This document shows, piece by piece, positions 1 to 5,098 of a DNA stretch of 11,510 nt. The DNA is from an uncultured Collinsella sp. (GTDB lineage: Bacteria; Actinomycetota; Coriobacteriia; Coriobacteriales; Coriobacteriaceae). The notes below the pieces were generated by a model. It was not told where the DNA came from and did no database searches. It saw only the letters and a program-made list of their open reading frames with translations. The stretch's first letter is position 1, and each line of letters begins with the position of its first letter. Location: the NCBI GenBank assembly GCA_902479205.1, contig CABSNX010000044.1, positions 1 to 11,510 on the forward strand. Reading direction: 5' to 3'. The position numbers and the translations under genes are program-made.

Positions 1-38
1 CTCATCCTACGCTGAAGCGGGATGAGATTCCCTTCGCA

Positions 39-566
39 GTGGCGCTCGGCCCTAGTGCTTCTTCTTGCTCTTCTTCTCTTTTGTTGGTAATGATGCTGCT
101 CGGACTGTTCTGCCTGAGTGGCCCTTCTTGGGCCGAGGCTGCCTTTCCTGAAGGTGAGCCTCAGCAGTCTTATACGGGCAGCCTGCTGATAACTGCTAAG
201 GAGGGCGATGCCGACTCTCAGTCTGGGGTAAATCCCCTTGCCACTTTTGAGGGGGACGGCGGAACGGTCAAGCTTGACCATATTGGTAGCGGGATTTTGA
301 GGTGGCAAGTTCTTCCGGACAAAATTGCGAACGATCCCTTCTCTTTTGCTGAAACGATATATCTATACAAGGTTGTGAGCGGAAAACAAAAATACGTCGA
401 TTGCTATCCGACAAACGGGTCTAGAATTGCATTCACCGGCATTTCGGGGCAGATTGATACACATGTACGAAAGGGAACCTATGTGGTGCGTTGGGTTGGA
501 GCTGCTGCAGGCCCGATATGGATTGCGGTCTTACGCCCCGATGTCCAAATAGGTTTCTCTCACTAG
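39..566 (+). CDS. Secreted protein of unknown function (possibly 5' partial)
   Basis: I do not recognise the family. Read from the GTG at 39 it is 175 residues. A hydrophobic run (about residues 14-27, rich in Leu and Met) followed by small residues and an A-x-A type site (SWAEA, residues 31-35) looks like a Sec signal peptide. The mature part (about 140 residues) is rich in Gly, Thr and Val with alternating hydrophobic residues, suggesting a beta-sandwich-like exported domain. No LPxTG signal, C-terminal membrane anchor or lipobox is visible. The frame stays open to the window edge, and the codons just upstream encode Leu-Lys-Arg, which would supply the basic n-region missing after the GTG; the GTG also lacks a clear ribosome binding site. 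The true start may therefore lie upstream. It is followed after 14 bp by a second gene on the same strand, so the two are probably co-transcribed mobile-element cargo. Confidence 0.6.
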   Translation: MALGPSASSCSSSLLLVMMLLGLFCLSGPSWAEAAFPEGEPQQSYTGSLLITAKEGDADSQSGVNPLATFEGDGGTVKLDHIGSGILRWQVLPDKIANDPFSFAETIYLYKVVSGKQKYVDCYPTNGSRIAFTGISGQIDTHVRKGTYVVRWVGAAAGPIWIAVLRPDVQIGFSH

Positions 567-580
567 ACGGGAAGTTGCTC

Positions 581-946
581 ATGGACGCCATATATGACGG
601 AGATGACTGGGTCGATCATTATACTTGGCGCCTGGTCGGCTCGGATGACAATGGGGATGTGGTGTTTGATGGACTATGTCCAAAGCATCTCCATCCTTTT
701 GTCTCGTCGTTAATTGAGAGTTCCGCTCGTGTTGCCCCCTACAGCTCGGCATCGCTTCATGATACGGACGTTTTGAAGACCATAAGGGAATCAATTGACG
801 AGGGCACGATGAGCGGCCCGCTGTTTTCTCGGCTTGTGGGGCTAGATGAGATTGGCTCGAAACGACTGCTTGCGGGCGAAAAGGTAGAACTCACTTATCG
901 GTCGATGATTTCAATCCTGCGGCTAGCCGATGTTCTTCGCAAATAA
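581..946 (+). CDS. Small hypothetical cytosolic protein
   Basis: This is a 121-residue protein of unknown family with no signal peptide or membrane segment. The N-terminus is acidic and aromatic (DGDDW, DHYTW), and the C-terminal 40 residues look helical and end LRLADVLRK. I chose the ATG at 581 because a GGGAAG ribosome binding site (569-574) sits six bases upstream. The same frame also opens earlier, at 491, but that start would overlap the preceding secreted-protein gene by 76 bp and encodes a Cys/Pro-rich stretch of poor coding character. It lies 14 bp after the secreted-protein gene, so the pair is probably an operon on the element. A secreted protein followed by a small cytosolic partner can be an effector-immunity pair, but nothing in the sequence proves that. 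Confidence 0.55.
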   Translation: MDAIYDGDDWVDHYTWRLVGSDDNGDVVFDGLCPKHLHPFVSSLIESSARVAPYSSASLHDTDVLKTIRESIDEGTMSGPLFSRLVGLDEIGSKRLLAGEKVELTYRSMISILRLADVLRK

Positions 947-1015
947 ATGAGGCTTCCATGGCCATGTGGCAGCTTGTCTCACCGATGGGTGGGAGCCGAG
1001 TACTTGTCTGACGAT

Positions 1016-1120
1016 TTACCTGGCCTCGGCGTAGTCCTGGACGGGATCCGCCGGATCATCGCAATCCTCGACGAGATATTTCAAAGCAGCACCTTCTTAA
1101 ACGGTGAACGTGACGGCGGC
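1016..1120 (-). pseudogene. Possible C-terminal coding remnant
   Basis: On the minus strand one frame reads AAVTFTV, a TAA stop, then EGAALKYLVEDCDDPADP and onward to QDYAEAR and a stop at 1016. The composition on both sides of the internal stop is protein-like and in the same frame, as expected if a sense codon mutated to TAA. Alternatively, an AAGAAGG motif followed by TTG at 1084 could start a 22-residue peptide. A stop lies shortly upstream, so no long gene survives. The family is not recognised, and the call rests only on amino-acid texture. Confidence 0.25.
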
Positions 1121-1140
1121 CCTCCCTGAATTCTATAAAA

Positions 1141-1505
1141 TCAAGTCCTGACGTGGGCGGCGAATTGGCGGAGTTCCTCATCGCCCATATCGTCGAAGTG
1201 CGGCAGCTCCGCCAGCGCGGCCCTCTGCTCCATCAGGTACCTGCCGCTCGGAGACTTGCGAATCGTCTCCAAGATGACCTCGGGGGCGAGAGCTGGGAAA
1301 TCCACGCCCTTGGGAGCGACCGAAGAGATGGATTCATCTGCCCCTCCCATGCATAGGGACCGCATTCAGGGCATCGACTGCATCCGGCCTTTCGCATTCG
1401 CCGCACAGCTCTCCGGTCCTGCCAAGACGACGGGTTTCCCATCTATGGCAAAACGATCGCACTTATATATATGTGCATTCCCGGATCGGGAATATGTTTC
1501 GGCAT
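1141..1505 (-). pseudogene. Frameshifted remnant of an unrecognised gene
   Basis: Three minus-strand frames each carry protein-like sequence that joins into one plausible protein if small indels are allowed. It begins MPKHIPDPGMHIY (ATG at 1505) and shifts frame at a TATATATA run near 1466-1473. It continues KCDRFAIDGKPVVLAG, shifts near 1425 to RTGELCGECERPDAVDAL, and shifts again near 1350 to a 60-residue tail with APEVILETIRKSPSGRYLME and the final RQFAAHVRT (stop at 1141). A CGEC pair with an earlier Cys hints at a small zinc-binding region. No ribosome binding site is seen before the ATG. It lies downstream of the integrase terminator. I do not recognise the family; the last fragment (74 residues from an ATG at 1365) could instead be a short intact gene. 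Confidence 0.35.
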
Positions 1506-1510
1506 ACGCC

Positions 1511-1574
1511 GCCACAGGGCTACATCCGTAGCGCACTACATCGCTACACGGCTACACGCCTACGAGGCTACACG
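1511..1574. repeat. 8-bp tandem repeat array, consensus GCTACACG
   Basis: Eight consecutive 8-bp units can be laid out in register. Units at 1543, 1551 and 1567 match GCTACACG exactly, those at 1511, 1519, 1535 and 1559 match at 5 or 6 of 8 positions, and the unit at 1527 is divergent. An 11-bp direct repeat (GGCTACACGCC) occurs at 1550-1560 and 1566-1576. The array lies in the gene-poor part of the element, about 350 bp past the 3' end of the integrase gene. It could be a slippage-generated repeat or an array of protein-binding sites. Confidence 0.65.
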
Positions 1575-1774
1575 CCGCCGCCCGGCCGAACGGCGGAAGG
1601 GTCGCCCACGGGCGCCCTCGGGCCATGCTCCCATTTTTGAGAGAGCTGCCGTCGGGGTTTCCCGAAATCCGTCTGCATCTGCAGGCCTTTTTTCGAAATC
1701 GGGCGGCGCGGCGGAAAATCCCCGGGTTGAACCGCGGGGCCTCATCCACAATCGCGCAGACGCATTATGCAATC

Positions 1775-1820
1775 GTAAAAAAGAAGGGCACGGGCGTCCG
1801 CGTTCGCGGAAACCCGTGCC
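1775..1820 (-). terminator. Rho-independent terminator of the integrase transcript
   Basis: GGCACGGG at 1787-1794 pairs perfectly with CCCGTGCC at 1813-1820, and inside it CCGCG (1798-1802) pairs with CGCGG (1805-1809). Read on the minus strand, the hairpin is followed by CTTCTTTTTTAC, a classical U-tract. It lies about 100 bp past the integrase stop codon, so it most likely ends integrase transcription. Confidence 0.85.
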
Positions 1821-1919
1821 GCGTTTGCGTAACCGGGAAGACCGGGTAGAATCTATCTAAACGCTATTCCACATTCCCGTACTTGCACTACGGATTTGGG
1901 AAAGCGCATGTCTCAGCCT

Positions 1920-3410
1920 CTACTCGACCACGGTCGCCTCGGTCGGGATGGCCCCCAGCACTGCCGCGTACTCGGTGGGGTAGAGGCGGCTGATGGTCTG
2001 AACGTCGCGGATGAGGACGTTGCGGTCGTCGGGCTCGGTGATGCCGTAGCCGAACGCCTCGAGCGTCTCGATCGCCTCGCGGATCTTCTGCTGGAACATG
2101 GGGCCGGGGTCCACCCTCAGGCCGAGATAGCCGCGCCACAGGCTCGGCGACACGCGCAGCATGTTCTGGATCTTGGACATCGGCTCGATGTCGGCGTAGA
2201 CGTTGAGCGTGACCATGGCGTCCTTGTGCCCCAGGATCGACTGCAGCGCCTTGATGTCGCCGCCGTGGCGGATCCACTGCGTCGCAAAGGTGTGGCGCAG
2301 GCCGTGGAACGTTATCAGCTCGTCGTTGGTGCCCATGAGGCCGTTGGTCTCCGAGAACGTCTTGAACGCCCTGCGGATGTAGCTGGTGGTGGCGAAGGAG
2401 CCGTCCGGCCGCGACACGACGTAGCTGTCCGCGAGGTCGCGCAGGCCGAGGGTCGACGCCTCCCGGAGCCTCTGCGAATCGATCTCGTGGATCTCCTTCA
2501 GGAAGGGGAGCAGGCCCACCGGGTCGATGGGGATCGTCCTCAGGTCGTGGTTCTTGGTGTCCTTGATGAAGGAGCCCCTGTCCTTGACGTAGGCCACGGA
2601 GTGCCTGACCGTGATGAGCCCCGACTCGAAGTCGACGTCGCACCAGCGCAGGCCGCAGACCTCGCCGATGCGCATCCCGGTGTGCAGGGCGAGCACGACC
2701 GCCCGCCTGAAGGTCGAGTCCGACATCATCGAGGTCACCGAGTTGAGCTTCGGCACGAGGTCGGAGCGCAGCGCGTTCCTGGGCCTGGCGATGACCCTGG
2801 GCGCGAGGGCGCCGTCGAACGGGTTCCTCCCGATCGTGTCGTTGCTCCTCTTCAGCAGGACGGCGTAGAGCCGCTTGCCGAGCTTGAAGGACTTGTTGAG
2901 CGTGTCGGGCGCCGTGCCCAGGGCGATCCTGCGCCTCGACCACGCGTTGACGTCGTCGGTCGTCACCTCGTTGACGGGGACGAGGCCGAGCTCGTCGCGC
3001 TCGATGTGCAGGGCGCTGTAGTGGTAGTCGTCGCGGGTCGTCGGGGTGATCCTGTTCATCTCCAGGCAGAAGTCGATGAACTTCTCGAGCGCCTCGGAGA
3101 GCGGCAGCGCGGCGTAGTCGTCCCGCTGTTCGGCGGGAAGCCCGGTGCCGACAGCGGTCCTCGTCTTCTCGGCCTCGGCGAGCTCCAGCTCGACCTCCGA
3201 CCTGAATTCCGCGAGGACGCGCATCGCCGCCGCCTTTCCCCGCGTGCTCTGCTTCAGGCAGGGCACGCCGGTGTTCTTGGTCCTCTGGACCTTCTTCCCG
3301 GTCATCTCGTCGGCCACCGTCACGACGGCCTGCCATTTGCCTTTGTTCTTCCTCACGCCGCCGGCTCCGCATACGCGTAAGGTTTTATTGCTGCATTTCT
3401 CGTTTTGCAT
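1920..3410 (-). CDS. int: Tyrosine recombinase / site-specific integrase
   Basis: This 496-residue integrase catalyses insertion and excision of the element at the tRNA-Pro site. The N-terminal part (about residues 12-60) resembles an arm-binding domain, residues 100-190 form a SAM-like core-binding domain, and residues 210-410 are the catalytic domain. All catalytic residues are present: Arg247 (HTGMRIGE), Lys286 (KDTKNH), His369 and Arg372 (FHGLRHTF), His395 (LGHKD) and nucleophile Tyr405 (NVYAD). About 90 residues follow the tyrosine, longer than in many integrases of this type. The ATG at 3410 has an AGGAG ribosome binding site eight bases upstream. The gene is noticeably GC-rich compared with the two cargo genes at 39-946. 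It starts about 250 bp from the attachment site and reads into the element. No excisionase gene is seen next to it. Confidence 0.95.
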   Translation of the reverse strand: MQNEKCSNKTLRVCGAGGVRKNKGKWQAVVTVADEMTGKKVQRTKNTGVPCLKQSTRGKAAAMRVLAEFRSEVELELAEAEKTRTAVGTGLPAEQRDDYAALPLSEALEKFIDFCLEMNRITPTTRDDYHYSALHIERDELGLVPVNEVTTDDVNAWSRRRIALGTAPDTLNKSFKLGKRLYAVLLKRSNDTIGRNPFDGALAPRVIARPRNALRSDLVPKLNSVTSMMSDSTFRRAVVLALHTGMRIGEVCGLRWCDVDFESGLITVRHSVAYVKDRGSFIKDTKNHDLRTIPIDPVGLLPFLKEIHEIDSQRLREASTLGLRDLADSYVVSRPDGSFATTSYIRRAFKTFSETNGLMGTNDELITFHGLRHTFATQWIRHGGDIKALQSILGHKDAMVTLNVYADIEPMSKIQNMLRVSPSLWRGYLGLRVDPGPMFQQKIREAIETLEAFGYGITEPDDRNVLIRDVQTISRLYPTEYAAVLGAIPTEATVVE

Positions 3411-3660
3411 GTCTGCTCCTAAATCCGCAGCTGATTAGAAACAGGCGGGCCCACCTGTGGGAACCCGGAACGGCGACGATTCGGGGCTCCTACCCCCGTT
3501 GATTAAATCACCGGCTGCACCGCGCTCCTCGAAGCCGATAATATGCTATCTGGACAGACCGCGCTGAGCTGGTAAAATTTACTTATGCGGAAATGCGCTA
3601 CTTGCGCTATTTGAGCGTGTTTTAACAAAATAAGCACAGGTCAGGGTCATTCTGACCCCG
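3411..3660. other. Integrase upstream region and element-end sequence (250 bp, no gene)
   Basis: This holds the integrase 5' leader and the element side of the attachment site. Visible structures are a hairpin CGGGG/CCCCG near 3482-3499, the palindrome TGATTAAATCA at 3500-3510 (a possible operator), an AT-rich stretch near 3538-3550, a 9-bp direct repeat at 3594-3611, and overlapping GGTCA inverted repeats from 3639 onward. No convincing -35/-10 pair for the integrase could be picked. Short repeats in such a region are typical arm-type integrase or excisionase binding sites, but that is inference. Confidence 0.4.
3594..3611. repeat. 9-bp direct repeat, candidate integrase arm site
   Basis: TGCGCTACT at 3594-3602 is followed directly by TGCGCTATT at 3603-3611 (8 of 9 identical). 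The 8-mer TGCGCTAC also occurs in reverse complement at 1528-1535, within the 8-bp repeat array on the other side of the integrase gene. Direct repeats near a tRNA-type attachment site are commonly integrase arm sites; no binding evidence is available. Confidence 0.35.
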
Positions 3661-3670
3661 CTGGGGGTCA
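3639..3670. repeat. Overlapping inverted repeats spanning the element/tRNA junction
   Basis: Three perfect inverted repeats share arms: GGTCAG (3639-3644) with CTGACC (3652-3657), GGGTCA (3644-3649) with TGACCC (3653-3658), and TGACCCC (3653-3659) with GGGGTCA (3664-3670). The last one straddles the junction at the tRNA anticodon loop. In tRNA-targeting tyrosine recombinases the crossover usually lies in the anticodon loop with core-binding sites as inverted arms, which this arrangement fits. Confidence 0.5.
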
Positions 3671-3705
3671 AGGGGTCGCTGGTTCGAATCCAGTCGTCCC
3701 GACCA
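3661..3705 (+). other. attR: Attachment site: displaced 3' half of tRNA-Pro(GGG)
   Basis: The sequence reads as a tRNA from the anticodon loop to the CCA end: loop CTGGGGG with anticodon GGG, the 3' anticodon stem TCAAG, a T-arm GCTGG-TTCGAAT-CCAGT (3678-3694), the 3' acceptor strand CGTCCCG, discriminator A and CCA (3703-3705). The matching 5' acceptor strand (CGGGACG), D-arm and 5' anticodon stem are absent upstream, where element sequence begins. It is therefore not a functional tRNA but the chromosomal half left behind by integration, about 45 bp long. The reconstituted tRNA is expected at the other end of the element. The name attR is only positional. Confidence 0.88.
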
Positions 3706-3715
3706 GAAGTTTGCA

Positions 3716-3744
3716 GGTCAGGCACTTTGTGTCTGACCTTTTTT
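3716..3744 (+). terminator. Terminator of the native tRNA-Pro gene
   Basis: GGTCAGGCAC (3716-3725) pairs with GTGTCTGACC (3729-3738) across a three-base loop, with one G-U pair, and is followed by six T residues (3739-3744). It begins ten bases after the tRNA CCA end, so it is the original tRNA terminator. It would also isolate pgsA from transcription coming out of the element. Confidence 0.88.
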
Positions 3745-3825
3745 GTTTAATAACCAATTGCTTTAAGCAACGAAGAATCAACGACCAACCGTCCTCCACA
3801 TGTCTGGACTCTCTATGCTCGCGCT

Positions 3826-3853
3826 GGATAGACATCGCCAGAACGGGTATAGT
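3826..3853 (+). promoter_or_regulatory. Weak candidate promoter for the pgsA gene cluster
   Basis: TGGATA (3826-3831, 4 of 6 to the -35 consensus) and TATAGT (3848-3853) are separated by 16 bp, placing a start about 30 bp before the chosen pgsA GTG. It lies after the tRNA terminator, where a promoter for the downstream genes is needed. The -35 match is poor. Confidence 0.35.
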
Positions 3854-3889
3854 ATCGAAAGTTTTGTCGTTTACCAGCGGGGGAGTCCT

Positions 3890-4594
3890 GTGGGCATCAA
3901 AAAGAAGATCAAAAAGGAGCTTATCGGCACCTCCGATTACCCGTCGAATAAGATCTTCACGATCTCCAATTTCATTACCTTCACGCGCTTGATCCTCACG
4001 CTGGTCTTCCTGTACCTGTTTGTGACGGACAACAACCGTGTCATCGCCATCGTGATCTATGCCATCGCCGCCTCCACCGACTGGATGGACGGCCAGATTG
4101 CCCGCATGACCAAAACGGTCTCGTGGCTCGGCAAGGTTATGGATCCCATCTGCGACCGTGCGCTGCTATTTACCGGCGTACTGGGCCTGGTGGTCCGCGG
4201 CGAGCTTCCCATCTGGGTCTGCGTGCTCATCATTGGTCGCGATATCTACCTTGGTATCGGCACGCTCATCGTGCGCCACTATCACCGCCGCCCCATCGAC
4301 GTCGTCTTTCCCGGCAAGATTGCGACGGCGCTGCTCATGACCGGCTTCTCGCTCATGCTGTTGGGCTTTCCCACTGTGGATGGCTGGCATCTGTTGCCCG
4401 CCACGTTCACGGCATTCCCGGGCCTCAACGGCAGCCCGGTACCACTTGGCATCTTCTTTGTGTACGGCGGCGTCATCTTCTCCATGCTCACCGCTGTCAT
4501 CTATTCCATTAAAGGTGGAGCGGCCATTAAACAGGCAGTCGCGCATCCCGAGGACAAAGACATCGACTTTCTTAACCCCGAAATCGAAGACTAA
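3890..4594 (+). CDS. pgsA: CDP-alcohol phosphatidyltransferase, probable phosphatidylglycerophosphate synthase
   Basis: This membrane enzyme transfers a phosphatidyl group from CDP-diacylglycerol to glycerol-3-phosphate, the committed step to phosphatidylglycerol. The family signature D-x2-D-G-x2-A-R-x8-G-x3-D-x3-D is complete, running from Asp64 through Arg72 and Gly81 to Asp85 and Asp89. Several hydrophobic segments (about residues 34-60, 95-125, 145-165 and 190-210) fit a polytopic membrane protein, and the basic N-terminus (KKKIKK) fits the cytosolic side. At 234 residues it is somewhat longer than typical PgsA, with an acidic C-terminal tail. I chose GTG at 3890 because GGGGGAG precedes it; an ATG at 3800 in the same frame adds 30 poorly coding residues and would overlap the candidate promoter. 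It leads a same-strand cluster. A related CDP-alcohol transferase activity cannot be excluded. Confidence 0.88.
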   Translation: MGIKKKIKKELIGTSDYPSNKIFTISNFITFTRLILTLVFLYLFVTDNNRVIAIVIYAIAASTDWMDGQIARMTKTVSWLGKVMDPICDRALLFTGVLGLVVRGELPIWVCVLIIGRDIYLGIGTLIVRHYHRRPIDVVFPGKIATALLMTGFSLMLLGFPTVDGWHLLPATFTAFPGLNGSPVPLGIFFVYGGVIFSMLTAVIYSIKGGAAIKQAVAHPEDKDIDFLNPEIED

Positions 4595-4660
4595 GTCGTT
4601 GGGGTATGATTACGTACAGTTCATTCTTTGCGGCATGTCCGCGTTAAGTTAGGGGTTGTC

Positions 4661-5095
4661 ATGGACAACATGGTTAACAATATGCCTCAGAACAATAAGG
4701 CCTCAGACGCCACCTGCGTTTTCCGCGTTCCTTCGAGCGATGTCACCGTTCCCGACCTCATGGCCAACGTGCACATCACCGCGCCCGTGTTGTCTATCGT
4801 CAAGGGCCCGCAAACCGGCGCCGCCTTTGAGCTCGAGGATAATGTGACCACCATCGGCCGCGATTCTGCCAACGGCATCTTCCTCAACGACATGACCGTG
4901 TCGCGTAGCCACGCGCGCATTATTCGCGAGGGTCTGGGTGCCCGCATCGAGGACCTGGGCTCGCTCAACGGTACGTGGGTTGACGGCGCTATCGTCAACG
5001 GCGCACCGCTGCACGACGGCTCTTCCGTCCAGATCGGTACGTTTACGCTCATCTATCACGAGAGCACGCCGGAGCGCATCGAAACCGGTGAGTAG
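4661..5095 (+). CDS. FHA-domain signalling protein, GarA/OdhI-like
   Basis: This 144-residue protein is a small phosphothreonine-binding adaptor. Its FHA domain (about residues 62-130) has the expected Gly66-Arg67, Ser81-Arg82-x-His84 and Gly100-Ser101-x-Asn103-Gly104-Thr105 residues. The N-terminal tail has DATCVFR (residues 16-22), which aligns with the ETTSVFR phospho-site of mycobacterial GarA and corynebacterial OdhI; a KGP-x2-G-x2-F block (48-56) also matches GarA. In those proteins phosphorylation of the tail makes it bind its own FHA domain and switches off inhibition of 2-oxoglutarate-using enzymes. Here only the second threonine (Thr18) remains and the first is Ala17. ATG 4661 has AGGGG six bases upstream. 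The next gene is a MerR regulator 3 bp away, as in the GarA-Rv1828 neighbourhood. The target enzyme in this organism is unknown. Confidence 0.88.
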   Translation: MDNMVNNMPQNNKASDATCVFRVPSSDVTVPDLMANVHITAPVLSIVKGPQTGAAFELEDNVTTIGRDSANGIFLNDMTVSRSHARIIREGLGARIEDLGSLNGTWVDGAIVNGAPLHDGSSVQIGTFTLIYHESTPERIETGE

Positions 5096-5098
5096 GGC

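Larger units (their letters stand above)
947..1774. other. Stretch of about 830 bp without an intact gene
   Basis: No reading frame here combines a credible start, ribosome binding site and protein-like composition. On the minus strand there are protein-like fragments in shifting frames (about 1016-1120 and 1141-1505), described separately as remnants. An 8-bp tandem repeat lies at 1511-1574. Positions 1575-1774 are GC-rich with a few short inverted repeats and no gene I can support. It separates the plus-strand cargo genes from the minus-strand integrase and looks like an eroded part of the element. Confidence 0.5.
1..3705. mobile_element. Right end of an integrated genetic element inserted in a tRNA-Pro gene (left end outside the window)
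   Basis: The block ends at a tRNA-Pro(GGG) 3' fragment (3661-3705) that lacks its 5' half, and a complete tyrosine recombinase gene starts about 250 bp inside that boundary and reads away from it. This is the usual layout of an integrative element that recombined within a tRNA gene. Cargo visible here is two unrecognised genes (39-566 and 581-946), a decayed stretch and short repeats. No conjugation, replication or phage structural gene is seen, so it cannot be called an ICE, a satellite or a prophage from this window. The left boundary is inferred to be outside the window because no second copy of the 45-bp tRNA end was found. Confidence 0.7.

Noticed and set aside
947..1129. 60-residue plus-strand ORF directly after the second cargo gene
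   Set aside because: It lacks its own good ribosome binding site and is Gly/Arg/Pro-rich without protein-like pattern. The opposite strand has more protein-like text.
1511..1574. CRISPR array
   Set aside because: The 8-bp units are contiguous with no spacers and there are no cas genes.
1672..1698. Second terminator (CTGC/GCAG hairpin followed by TTTTTT)
   Set aside because: The stem is only 4-5 bp and no plus-strand gene ends nearby, so it is probably chance.
1471..1860. 129-residue plus-strand ORF
   Set aside because: It runs through the tandem repeat and the terminator hairpin and is Arg/Pro-rich shadow sequence.
1888..3380. Two further 494-residue open frames overlapping the integrase, one on each strand
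   Set aside because: Their composition (very Arg/Pro/Asp/Val-rich, low complexity) is typical of shadow frames in GC-rich DNA. The integrase frame has a complete active site, a start with a ribosome binding site and a terminator.
3661..3705. Functional tRNA-Pro
   Set aside because: The 5' acceptor strand, D-arm and 5' anticodon stem are absent upstream, so it cannot fold as a tRNA.
3711..3992. 93-residue plus-strand ORF starting in the tRNA terminator
   Set aside because: It overlaps the terminator and the start of pgsA in another frame, with no ribosome binding site.
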